Positions 12,193 through 22,506 of a DNA stretch of 64,000 nucleotides are shown here, piece by piece (the first letter of the stretch is position 1; every line of letters starts with the position of its first letter). Source of the stretch: Eutypa lata (Eukaryota > Ascomycota > Sordariomycetes > Xylariales > Diatrypaceae); NCBI GenBank assembly GCA_022661535.1, contig JAKULF010000013.1, positions 434,001 to 498,000 on the forward strand, written 5' to 3'. The translations under genes and the position numbers were made by a program. A model generated the notes under the pieces. The model worked only from the letters and a program-made list of their open reading frames with translations, was not told where the DNA came from and did no database searches.

Positions 12193-12752
12193 AATAAGAC
12201 CCATCAATATAAACAGCGTTCTGAAAGAAACACAATATGTAGTATTGCACTTTACATGTGACATGCAGATGATAATATGCATACGTACATAGTTCACGAC
12301 AGAGGGGTTATATGCAGGGGTCTAGACTGCCCAGAGTGCCTACCTACATGTAGTTAAACAGAGACACTAACCTGTAACTCTAGTAGCTCTAGTACTTAAC
12401 TTATCTAGTAAAACTTACAACCGCGCGCTTGATGACTAATCTGGAGTTCAACATGGTGATAGAAACATTACGGCAGTAAAAAGCATCCGACCGGTGCAGA
12501 ATAGGTGGTGGTAGTTAGTCATCTTCGGGTGAGAGCAATGAACCGAAATTCCGAGTCCATCTTAGGTCTAGGTCGTGTCTAGAGGTCTTTAGTTAACCAT
12601 GACATGCGTGCGGGTAAAAATATTTAGTCATGATGCTGAAGTATAGGTAGCCCGACCTTCGCTCCCCCCATTCCGGGAATTTGGGGGCCTGTCTCTCTTT
12701 CATAAATATTCACGTATACATATTCAAATCACAGAAAGAGGACTGTAAAACC
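12193..12752. other. Intergenic region
   Basis: 560 bp holding the 3' end of the kinase-ankyrin gene and the promoter of the NAD(P)-binding gene. Nothing else recognised. Confidence 0.35.
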
Positions 12753-13567
12753 ATGCCAGGGGAGAAGATTCTGGTGTTCGGCGGTTCAGGCCCGGCGGGT
12801 ATCTGCCTCCTCCGGGAGCTTCTCTTCCGCAACCACCCCACCATAGCGTATGTCCGGAACCCATCCAAGATCCCGGCCGAACTGTCAGCAAACCCACTTC
12901 TCGAGGTGAGTAAAAGAAAAACAAAGAAAAAAATTAATGCGCAACTCGACCGACCAAAGCCAACATTCTAATACATCTCGCATAGGTCATCAAGGGCGAA
13001 ATCGACGACGTCGCAGCCCTGTCGTCAGCCGTCTCGAAGTCATCCATGGTGATCTCGCTCCTGGGCCCCAACATAAGCGACAAGATAGACGGGTCGATCT
13101 TCGCGGCCTTCTACGCGCGGCTGTTCCCGCTCCTGCGCGAGCACGGCGTGCGGCGCATCATGGCGATGAGCACGCCGTCGGCGGGGCAGCCCGAGGACGG
13201 CTTCCACCTGCTGGCGACGCTCATGGTGTGGGCCGTGCGCCTGTTCGCGGGAACCGCGTACAATGCCGTGCGCGGGATCGCCAGGACGTTCCAGGAGCAG
13301 GGGAAGGACCTGGACTGGACCGTCTACCGCATCGCCATGATCCCCGGCAACCCCGACGAGGCGAGCTGGAGGAGGGATAGGGATGAGGCCGGTGCCGGCG
13401 TGCACGTCGGCTACGTCGGCGATGGCACCTGGGGCTTCTCGACGAATCGGAGTGTCTTGGCGAGGTGGCTCGTCGATGCTGCGGAGGATGAGGAGGGCAT
13501 GCGGAAGTGGGTGGGGAAGCTGCCGGCTGTTTGTGGCTTGCCTGGCTCGAAGAGCAAGACTGCTTAG
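12753..13567 (+). CDS. NAD(P)-binding NmrA-like/SDR-type protein
   Basis: Exons 12753-12905 and 12986-13567, separated by an 80-nt GTGAGT...CATAG intron, encode 244 aa. The N-terminus is a Rossmann nucleotide-binding strand-loop-helix, ILVFGGSGPAGICLLREL, with the GxxGxxG pattern at about residues 8-14. A second Rossmann segment reads AYVRNPSKIP, as in NmrA-like and atypical short-chain dehydrogenases. A later MVISLLGPN strand and a YNAVRGIAR helix fit the same fold, with WTVYRIAMIPGNP near the end of the core. The enzyme class (reductase, epimerase or redox-sensing regulator) cannot be told. The second exon is strikingly GC-rich compared with its flanks. Confidence 0.82.
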
Positions 13568-14571
13568 GTTATGAAGGTCTTTTTTGCGGGTGAGAATTTG
13601 GCCTTGTCTGCTCTGATAATTGTAATAATATATATACACATGTTATACTTGAAAGTATGATCTATGCATGTTGAACCTGGGTGCGTTCTGGAGGGGGAAA
13701 GGCTTTATGAATTTAAGGGAACTTGTGCAGACTGGCACACTTTTGAAGATTTCCACTCTAAATCAAAAGACAGCTAAGGCGATGGCTATTTTACAGCCTC
13801 TGATATATATATAAATCTATTATGTTACATGATGTCAACAGCTTTTTCTTAGAATTTCCGGGCATAAAGAATTCGTAACTTTCCAGGTCGCTCCCCGAAG
13901 TGCTGTAGGCTCGCCTAGACGCACTCAGTGCAGCTCGTAGTAACTTTTACCATCACATTACAGATTACCCCTATACTTGATCAAATGTTTCACTAGATCG
14001 TATGATTGTTTTCTGCATAGTTCTAGAAACATGATATTACATAACCACGTCAAGAAGCACACTAGGCGAGTATCGCAAGTCATCTTTCAGTGCATTACAC
14101 TATAGCATATTACCTGTCACGCGACAGCGGCTCGACTTGTCAATCACCACCATATTTCCCACCATATTACTCAACACTTAATGTTAATAAATCTTCAGGT
14201 CTGGGCCTGCACCTGGTCCAGCAGGCAGCAAGGGATGACCCGAAAGGACGGGCTGACGGGATATCCCATGTGGAACCCCTGGTGTCCTATAAGATGCAGA
14301 CGTGAAGCGGACCTTTACGGGAACTTAATGCAAGGATATTTGATGCTGCTGCTACCCGTAACTACATAGGTACCTATACTTATACAAGTCTGGAGAATAC
14401 AATCGGTCAGCCGCTAGCTATGACGTCCCGCCAAGAAATGCAATGTCGCCCCAGCTGCTAGGCTTCCACTTACAGACATCTTATGCCCGAAGACAACTTA
14501 AGCATGTAGTCTTGCCCACTCATCAGGTATTTACTATTTTAGCAATTAGAAAACACTGGCTTTGTATCAAG
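13568..14571. other. Intergenic region
   Basis: About 1 kb, moderately AT-rich, with short TATATA runs near 13630 and 13805. No gene recognised. Any signal-peptide exon of the GH72-like gene would have to lie here, but I could not identify one. Confidence 0.35.
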
Positions 14572-16265
14572 ATGGCCGAATTTATTACGCCGATTAGTGT
14601 CAGAGGGCGTTATCTCTGGAAAGGCGGAGACCGCGTAAGTTGGAGCAAGTTAAAATTAATACCCCCATTACCACTTCTGCCACTACTGCGGAGGTCCAGC
14701 TCATCATATTAATTATTATTATGTAGTTCATCATCAATGGGGTAGTGTTTCAGCCCCACAGGGCCTCAAGGAGGGAGAAGCTGCCCTCGACCCCGGATCC
14801 TCTGGCCGAAGACCGGCTAGAGGAGCTAGAGACGAGTATCCCGCTGTTCAAGGAGCTGGGTCTGAACACCCTATTCGTCTGTAGGTCTCTCAATGAACGG
14901 CTTCTGTTCCATCCATCGCAAGGGGGATCATTATCTTACATACCGGGAAAAACAGACTTTATCGAGCCAAGCAAGAACCACGATGCAGCGATGGACCTGC
15001 TCGCCAAAGCCGGGATCTACGTGGTTGCTGTAGGTCTCCCCTTTACTTCACCCCTAACCCCCATTCCCACTCATACATAGTTAGACTTATTCAACATTAC
15101 AACATAACAGTGCCTCTCAACCCCACACCGCTCGATCCGCCGGTCCGAGCCTGAAGCGTCCTACACAGCGGAGCTGCTACAGTCCTTCTTCCGGGCCGTT
15201 GACTGCATGGCCGCGTACAACAACACGCTAGGCGTCGTAGTCGCGAATGAGGTCATCAACTCGTACCCGTCGACCGTGGCGGCACCCGTCGTGCGCGCCG
15301 TCGCGCGTGATGTCAAGCGGTATATGGCGGTAGCGGCCGAGCTCTCGGGTCAGCGGGTCGTACCTGTCGGTATCAACTCGGCCGACGTCCCGGGCGTCAT
15401 TCGCTCACAGTTCGAGTACTTCTCGGCTGGTGACGAGAGGGAGGCTATTGATTTCTTTACTGTAGGTTTTATTCTCCTCCGCTTTCTTTGTTTTGGCAAC
15501 GGTTTCTCCTTTTCCCCCAACTCCCCTTCGTAGCTATAAGCGTCATGTTAACAAAGGGGGGCCTTTTTATCTTAGTTTAATTGTTACAGTTGGTGCGGGC
15601 CGGCGTCTATGTCCATATCGGGGTATGATAATATTGTAAGTATCGTCATCTTGATGCGCCGAGATGTGTCCTGCCCTTTGATCTAGAATTGACGGCTCGT
15701 ACAGGTGAAGAGATTCGAGGACACACACATCCCGGTGTTCTTCTCCGAGTACGGCGCAAATACGAGCAGCGACGGTCGTATCTTCCAGGAGACTCGCTGC
15801 ATCCTATCGCCGGCCATGACAGATACATTCTCAGGGGGCATCGTGTACGAGTTCTTCGAGGGCGCTAATCGCTACGGGCTAGTAAAGAAGAATGAAGATG
15901 GCAGCTTTGAGAAGCTCCAGGACTTTGAGAATCTGCGGGAAAGCATCCGGGCTTGCAAAGGCCTGCAGCACAGCGCCTCGCTTGAGGGCCCAGGAGGTGA
16001 AATACCTACGCCGAAGAAATTCGAGATGCCCAAGCGTAGCAGCGATGTAAGCATGCGTGAACTGGAGCTGTTTTTCCTTATTCTAGTGTGGTCTTCAAGG
16101 ATCGCTTCGCTCGTTTTACAGAAGTTGTTGCCCTTAACCATGAGACAATAACCCTTAATTCTTGTTAAACCTACACAGAAAGATAATTGGCTGACTCTGA
16201 GAGATACAGTGGAGGGCAAGGCCGGGGATTCCCGAAAGTCCGTTGGATTGGGACGAGGTTACTGA
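14572..16265 (+). CDS. GH72-like 1,3-beta-glucanosyltransferase homologue without leader
   Basis: GH72 (Gas/Gel) enzymes cut and rejoin beta-1,3-glucan chains in the cell wall. I model seven exons: 14572-14634, 14727-14880, 14956-15029, 15111-15461, 15576-15635, 15705-16046 and 16179-16265, giving 376 aa. Joining them recovers family landmarks in order: FIINGVVFQPH, NTLFVYFIEPSKNHD, AGIYVVACLSTPHRSI, VVANEVINS (acid/base E144), DFFTFNCYSWCG, and IPVFFSEYGA (nucleophile E249). Both catalytic glutamates are kept. Unlike typical members of about 450 aa, the predicted protein has no signal peptide, no Cys-rich module and no GPI-anchor tail, so it would be cytosolic unless a 5' exon was missed. 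The last exon and the start codon are the least certain parts. It may be a divergent or decaying copy. Confidence 0.75.
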
Positions 16266-16626
16266 GCAGATAGAAGACAGGCAATGGGTCGATGTGGAAC
16301 GTGAAATACTCGACTTCGAAGTTGAAGACCTCGCGGCTTCCGTGTGGCAGAGATTCCGGATTGACGGGACCGGGCCGCGTTTGGGCTGATGAACTGACCG
16401 TTAGAGTGGCATAATAAGGACCAGCCGCTTTGAAAAACAGGAAATTTCGCTTTAATTAAACGATCGTTTCGCCAAAATGGCTTGGGTATATATACATTGA
16501 AAAGAAACATAGGAAAACGGAATTGCAACGCTGATGCTGATAGATAGTGTGGCGCGTGCCTTAAACGGGTCCGAGATTCATGAGAACTCGAAAACTTACA
16601 AGCCGAATTGCTGCCAAGTGAGTCAA

Positions 16627-17887
16627 TTATAGTTGCTGTATGAAATCCAACAGCTTCTCTGCGCCAACCTCCCACGCAACATCATTCTGAAGGTGGTGCC
16701 CGGAACCGGGGACCCAGGCAACCCGAACACCGTGACCCGTGTTGTCCATATCGCCTTCTCCTGGCAACGGATGGACGTCGTAGTCCTTACCCTCGAGTTT
16801 CCCATCTTTGACCAGTTGCGAAAATGCTGTGCGATAGGTTTTCGCCGAACTTTCTTGGACGTCCTTAGTCAACAACCTATCTCCTACGCCGGCCATGATC
16901 AACACTCTGTCAGTGGTGCCCCAGCCAGTAATGTTCGAAAGTAGCTTCTTGGGGTCAACAAATGGCAGCAACATGCCGACAACCCAGTTTAAGCTTTCAT
17001 AGCGGCTCAGATTGCGTTGGAATTCCAAGAGTTCCGTTTCAGGACAGTCCTTGCCGAAAAAGGCTTGTCTTAGGAGGAAAGGGTGCGACACAGGCGAGAT
17101 AGAATGCCCGCCATGTAGCAACATCCTGATTAAGTACCACGGGTCGACCCTAGCCCAGTTCGTATAGACTCTCCATCTGTAACTTCATTAGTGATTAACT
17201 ACTGCCGTTAGGTGACGTTTGTAGCGTACGATCCATTTCCCGGGATAGCACTGAGGAGCGCGAGACCCTTGACTTTGATTCCACCTTCATTCAAGAGGAA
17301 CTGGCTCAAACCACCGCCGATCGAATGGCCAACGAGGATTATTTCGCTACCTTCTCTCAGCTGTACCGCTCTAATACCGGCGAGCAAGTCGTTGGCAAAA
17401 TCCCTTTTGGTGACGGTATACAGCATTCGCAAGAAAGAAGGATACCAGCTGTTCCCGTGTCCTCGATATGATATTGCATAGCAGGTTATACCCCTACTGG
17501 AGAGGTACTGCATCCACAATGTCCAGACCCATGCGCAGCCCACTGTTCAATGTGTATGGTTAGCAACTGTTCGTGGCAACTGGTTAATTAGTTGAAAAGT
17601 ATGAGATATGTTCTTGAGTTATACACTCTAGAAAGTTTCCATTGACATATTTGTGCTCGTAGACAAGGAAGCTGGGATATGAACAAGTCTAGGAACTTAC
17701 TACCGCCATGTGCAAATACCACGGGCGTTCTCGAGGTGGGATATTTCGGCTTCGCGGACAAGATCTCGATCCTGCCCCCGGGCGTCTCCACGAAGTCGCG
17801 CTCGAGCCCCTCAGGCGGTGGTGGCAGAGGTGCATCTCTTGGTTTTCGCCAATGGAGATTGGAAAATGTAAGATAGAGATTAAACAT
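16627..17887 (-). CDS. Alpha/beta hydrolase
   Basis: Exons 17887-17701, 17542-17230 and 17176-16627 give 349 aa. Introns have GTAAGT and GTACGC donors, and the second contains clear CTAAC/CTAAT branch sites. Joining them restores FAHGGMGCAWVW (oxyanion region) and LSAIPGNGSWRVYTNW across the junctions. The nucleophile elbow is GHSIGG (Ser about 136), with a likely acid at GVGDRLL and the catalytic histidine in GSGHHL. The fold is certain. The substrate is not: esterase, lipase-like or haloperoxidase-like activities are all possible. No signal peptide, so it is probably cytosolic. It converges on the GH72-like gene, with about 360 bp between the stops. Confidence 0.87.
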
Positions 17888-18593
17888 TTTGATTATAAAT
17901 TAGTTAAATGAATGACGATAAATATGACTAGCAATTGATAATATTCCGCATGCCCAGTGCTTCCTGGAGTCTACAAAGTCACGACTAAAAGAGACACCGG
18001 GGAATCTTTACATCGTTCCACAACTTCATACCACTCAGTGAAGGTTTCAATTGCCGACGACGCATAACTGATGTTGGACAATCGATTGTAAGGAAAGGTG
18101 ACATGTAGTAAAAAAGGAATGATCAAAGAACGTAAGGAAAGATCTTGGGACTAAATTATCGTCCTAGCCTGACGATCTAGCCTCGTTTTCCGATCCCCAG
18201 CATGTCACTTTCTTCATACGTGCAGACGTGAGAATAGTTTCGTATTAAGATACCGGGGTTCGGGGGTAGTTGATCGACGAACCCCCTTATGCATAAGGTT
18301 TAGTGATCAATAGCCCACGCATAGTTAGCTTACTTAAAGCTGGATAGCGGATCCCTAGTGCATTGAATGCGGCGGAGCGAGTATCTGAAATTGATAGTGG
18401 GGTCTTCTTAACCTTGCTAACCATGTGCGTAAGCTCCCTGGCTGCGAACTATACCTATCACTACCGAACTTCGGGAAGATCCCTCCGAAATCAGCAGAAA
18501 GAAAAGAATGAATACGATACAACACAACACAACACACCAAAAAAAAAACAGGAAGAAGAAAAGGCTGATCAACCTTCACTTTGCTTTCGCATC
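17888..18593. other. Divergent intergenic region
   Basis: About 700 bp between the alpha/beta hydrolase and the Rpr2-like gene; both promoters lie here. A short ACAAC/ACACA repeat and an A-tract (about 18519-18549) sit just upstream of the Rpr2-like start. Confidence 0.4.
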
Positions 18594-19238
18594 ATGGCGA
18601 CTGATACGCTTGCGCCAACCCTTGGCTTTCTCACCGATGCAGCACATCTCCTTGCGAAGACATCCCCCGAGATCTCGGGACATCTCATGACGGAGCGGAA
18701 CTCGTTAATGTTCAACCATGACCTACAACAGTCCGATATACAGAGACAGCATGTATGCGGCTCTTGCGGCCATATTATGATACCTGGCCAGGGGAGTAAA
18801 CTGAAACTGGAGACGGACAAGGCTCTCCGCAGGAAAATGACACGTAAGAAAACAGACCGATCAACAACAACGACAGAAGCAGAAATGAAACCCGGTCACA
18901 AGACGCGAAAGCGCTTTGAATGTAAGATGTGCGGTCGCTGTACGATCATCGCAATTCCCCCGGCAGCTCCGATTTCTAGAAGTCGTCCGAAGCTGCCCAC
19001 GAAAACTTCTGGTGCACAAGCCAACGGAAGGAGCTCTATCCCTGCCGATACGACAGCTAGTCAAATTGAACGCGTATCTTTAGAGCCCGCGAAGACGCCA
19101 TCTGCTAATGCTAGCAGTAAGAAGAGGGCGAAAAGCAGGAAGCAGGGACTTCAGGCACTTCTTCAACAGTCTCAGTCCAATAACTCTACGCCTCAAGGTG
19201 GACTTGGTCTGAGTCTCTCAGATTTCTTGAAGAAGTGA
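18594..19238 (+). CDS. RNase P/MRP subunit, Rpr2/Snm1/Rpp21 family
   Basis: A 214-aa protein. The family is a zinc-binding subunit of RNase P, or of the related RNase MRP, which process pre-tRNA and pre-rRNA in the nucleus and nucleolus. The region from LGFLTDAAHLLAKTSPEISGHLM resembles the N-terminal helices of the Rpr2 domain. Two CxxC pairs follow: CGSCGHIMIPG and, after a Lys/Arg-rich linker, CKMCGR; together they would bind one zinc ion. The C-terminus is basic and low-complexity (KKRAKSRKQG), ending in GLSLSDFLKK. The frame is open upstream to an ATG at 18363, but that extension is low-complexity and the family alignment begins near MATDTLAPT, so I chose 18594. Whether it is the Rpr2 (P) or Snm1 (MRP) version cannot be decided here. 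Confidence 0.83.
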   Translation: MATDTLAPTLGFLTDAAHLLAKTSPEISGHLMTERNSLMFNHDLQQSDIQRQHVCGSCGHIMIPGQGSKLKLETDKALRRKMTRKKTDRSTTTTEAEMKPGHKTRKRFECKMCGRCTIIAIPPAAPISRSRPKLPTKTSGAQANGRSSIPADTTASQIERVSLEPAKTPSANASSKKRAKSRKQGLQALLQQSQSNNSTPQGGLGLSLSDFLKK

Positions 19239-19674
19239 TACCCGATTACCAAAGAATTGAGTCACCACATGGCAGACAGAAAAACAAAGAATTCCGGGCC
19301 ATCTTCACGTCGACGGATAATCAGATAATCTAACTACATAAGCTTCAAAATGACCATTCGCCATGCAAAGCCAGAGAGTCTCTGAGCTTACTCAAAAAGA
19401 GCTCGAACATTCTCAGAAGTTCTTGGATAGGGGTCTATAACCTCTATACCTATTATGGATTAGTGAACTTTCGATTATGACACAACAGTCCACCACCACC
19501 CCGCGCTAAAGGCGAATTACCCCTCCAAAATTTTCTAGAAATCGCAAACTGCACCTACTGAAAACAAATACCGGATTATAAAGAGAAGCAATCTAGTACA
19601 CTTACTTACCTATAAGTATCAGATAAAAACAGAGCAGAGCACCTTGAGTTATTTATCTAGAAACAAGATTCATC
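19239..19674. other. Intergenic, ZPR1 upstream region
   Basis: 436 bp between two plus-strand genes. It holds the 3' end of the Rpr2-like gene and the ZPR1 promoter. Nothing else seen. Confidence 0.4.
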
Positions 19675-21211
19675 ATGTCCGCGTCCGAAGAGCACACGAA
19701 TGGACATGCGCCAATCTCGTCGAACGAGTTCTTCGAGACTATCGGCAAGAAAGCCGGTCATCTTGCGCCAGCTTCTAACGACACCAACGGGACAAATGGA
19801 ACCAACGGCGTTCACGAAAACAAAATTGACGATGAGAAGGTAGTTGAAGAGATCGAGTCTCTCTGCATGAACTGTCACGAAAATGTAAGCAACATCATAT
19901 CATGTTTGCGCACGCTCTCGTTACTGTTCGTCATACTTATAGCCAATGACTACATAGGGCACAACACGCATGCTTCTAACGGCCATTCCTTACTTCCGCG
20001 AAGTTATCATCATGTCGTTCAGTTGCGACAAGTGCGGTTTCAGTAACAACGAAGTCCAGGCTGCCGGCACTATCCAACAAAAAGGTTCTAGTTATCTTCT
20101 GCGACTTACTGCTATGCCCGACTTCGAACGTACCGTCGTCAAGTCCGACACTGCGACAGTCAAGTTCATCGAGTTAGACCTCGAGGCTCCTGCTGGTAAG
20201 GGCCAGTTTACAAATGTTGAGGGTCTTCTCAGCGGCATAATGGACGACCTAGAGCTCGGTCAAGAGGCCCGCAAGGAACAAACACCAGAAATCTATGAAA
20301 AGATAGCACAGATCATCACCAAAGGTCGTGCCATGCTAAAAGGAGAAGCTTTCCCATTCAGACTGCTAGTTGACGATCCCGCTGGAAATTCATGGATCTC
20401 CCCTAACATGAAAGATGGTATTGGAAAGTGGGAAAAGCACGATTATCTCCGGACGCCAGAGCAGAATGAAGCGCTTGGTCTAAGCTCATCAAATCCCGTT
20501 CCCATCGATGCCGCCCAAACAGCTGAAGACGAAGATATCATCCCAGACCAAGTATATGCATTCCCAGCCACCTGTCCTGGCTGCATGCGCCCCTGCACGA
20601 CCAACATGAAGATGGTGGATATTCCCCACTTCAAGGCCGTCGTCCTGATGTCCACTGTCTGCACAGAATGTGGCTACCGGTCGAACGACGTCAAGACCGG
20701 TGGAGAGATTCCCGAGCTAGGCAAGAAGATTACGCTGAAGGTGGAATCCCCCGAGGATCTCGCCCGAGACATCCTGAAGAGTGAGAGTTGCGCTCTCGAG
20801 TGTCCCGAGCTCAGCCTCCAAGTCAACCCGGGAACCCTGGGTGGTCGGTTCACCACAGTCGAGGGCTTGCTAACACAAGTACGAGACGACCTACACAACC
20901 AGATCTTCGAAGCTTCCGGCGAGGGTGGTGATTCCCTAGCCGCCGAAGAGCGGGGCAAGTGGGGGAAGTTCTTCGATGACCTCGACTCCGCCATCAAGGG
21001 CGAGAAGAAGTTCACGATTATCCTCACGGACCCGCTGGCCAGCAGCTACGTCCAGAAAGCAGTAGATCCGGATAAGGAGGATCCCCAGATGACTACTGAG
21101 GACTACCAGCGGACGGATGAGGAGGAAGAGGATTTGGGGCTTAAGGATATGAAGGTCGAGGGTTACGAAGAAGATGCTAAGCAGGACGCTGCTGCTGCTG
21201 AGTCAAAATAG
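19675..21211 (+). CDS. ZPR1: Zinc-finger protein Zpr1
   Basis: Exons 19675-19884 and 19958-21211, with a 73-nt GTAAGC...CATAG intron, encode 487 aa. The protein has the duplicated Zpr1 layout: a C4 zinc finger (CMNC around 64, closing with CDKCGFSNNEV) then an alpha/beta Zpr1 domain, and a second C4 finger (CPGCMRPC around 277, closing with CTECGYRSNDVKTGG) with a second domain. The LLLTAIPYFREVIIMSFSC and VDIPHFKAVVLMSTVC segments are family signatures. Zpr1 is known as an essential eukaryotic protein that binds eEF1A and helps it fold, and moves between cytoplasm and nucleus. The N-terminus has an Asn/Gly/Thr-rich stretch and the C-terminus is acidic. Intact, with no oddities. Confidence 0.95.
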
Positions 21212-21902
21212 TCGATGCTACTCACTTTGCAAGTAAAAAATTTCATGATGGGACGGGAACTAAATTAGGATATCTTAGAATTTCGGCGCATAGATACCTG
21301 TTCATATTGTTTTAATCCGAAGGTTTGGCGGCGTTTGTGGGATTTGGAAAACGGCTCATCGTTCTAGATCGTGGACTTCGTGTGACTGTGTTTTATACTG
21401 CGGTATTGAGAATCTAGTGGGTAACTAGCAACTTAGAAGTTCTTATAGGCCTTCGTTTATATATTATAATGTGTGCTCCGTTTACCCAGCAGCTGATGAA
21501 TATAGAGCCACCCTATTGAGGCTATACTCCACTTTCGATTGCCAGATTCCCTACCAGGATGTAACTTATGTACATATTGCCTATACGTGGTCTTATTTTT
21601 AAACACAAAAGGAGGTTAACGCATGGAAAAGAGAAGAATGTTTGCTTGATTCAGCCTCACAAGATGGATTCATTATATGGGAATCTTACAGCTAAGCCTC
21701 CAAATACTGACGTGCAGTGGGCCAAGCACTCGAAGCTAGTCCGGATATATTCATGTAGATCCTAAGAGTAATCCATTCGACAGGTTAGGCTGTAGTCATG
21801 TTATTTTTTTGAAATTTGGATCATATAAAATCAGGCCTTCCATTTAGTTGTAACCTGGGCCCAGACACTATTTGGGAGTCTAATGATGAAGCACATTTCC
21901 TC
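21212..21902. other. Intergenic region, upstream of the broken ANK-HET gene
   Basis: About 690 bp containing the ZPR1 3' end and presumably the promoter and 5' part of the disrupted ankyrin gene. No ankyrin-like coding sequence is visible before about 21816. Confidence 0.4.
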
Positions 21903-22361
21903 ATGTCTGATCTACTTCCTGCCTCTTCTCCAGTAGCTAAGCTACTGCTCGACAAGGGGTTCAACCCCAGCGGCCAAGACCTGCGTAAAAGCGAAGCTCT
22001 GCTATGTGCTGCGGAATACGGGCCCGCGGACATTTTGCAGCTTCTCGTGGACGAGGGGGCTGACGTTGATGCGAAAGAGCCTGTGTTCGGATTTAACTTA
22101 CCACTCTCCAGCTAGCGGCGAAAAGGGGAGCATGCGACGTCGTGACTATACTTACTCGCACAAATGCGCGCGTCGCAGAGCCGAACAAAGAGGGATACGC
22201 TGCGATTCACGTCGCGGCGGGATGGGGACAATGTGATGCCATCCGCCTCTTGCTCACTCTCGGCGCAGAAGTCTCTTGTAAAGGGCCCGGCGAGCGTACC
22301 CCCTTGCACTCGGCGGCACGCTACGGCCAATGCGATGCCATCCAGCTGCTGCTGGATTCGC
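21903..22361 (+). pseudogene. 5' fragment of disrupted ankyrin-HET gene
   Basis: Start of a large ankyrin gene whose remainder lies beyond the transposon. The first in-frame ATG is at 21903 (MSDLLPASSPVAKLLLDKGFNPSG), although ankyrin-like sequence is open from about 21816. Visible repeats are EALLCAAEYGPADILQLLVDEGADVDAK, LQLAAKRGACDVVTILTRTNARV, YAAIHVAAGWGQCDAIRLLLTLGAEV and TPLHSAARYGQCDAIQLLLDS. Between the first and second of these the reading frame shifts. A 48-nt intron (about 22064-22111) would restore frame but would delete most of a normal inter-repeat loop, so a small indel is the simpler reading. The last codons, up to 22361, form the left copy of the 9-bp target-site duplication. 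Confidence 0.75.
22353..22361 (+). repeat. Target-site duplication, left copy
   Basis: TGGATTCGC immediately before the element, repeated exactly at 26644-26652 immediately after it. A 9-bp duplication fits Mutator-like transposases. Confidence 0.9.
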
Positions 22362-22506
22362 CAGTTTGGCTAAACGTACCGTATACTTTGCTTATTCCTA
22401 CCGGATATTAATTATATCGGGTAAAAAGCTTACCCATTTACCTTCATTAATAAATTATTAAGGAAAATCGATACGAACGTTTTTATATCGATATAATTTA
22501 TAATTA
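22362..22506 (+). repeat. Left terminal inverted repeat
   Basis: 145 bp, inverted relative to 26499-26643. The outer roughly 80 bp keep more G and C than the right copy. The differences I can see are transitions, as expected if RIP acted on the two ends unequally. ACCGGATATT and CGATACGAACG are identical in both. Confidence 0.88.
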
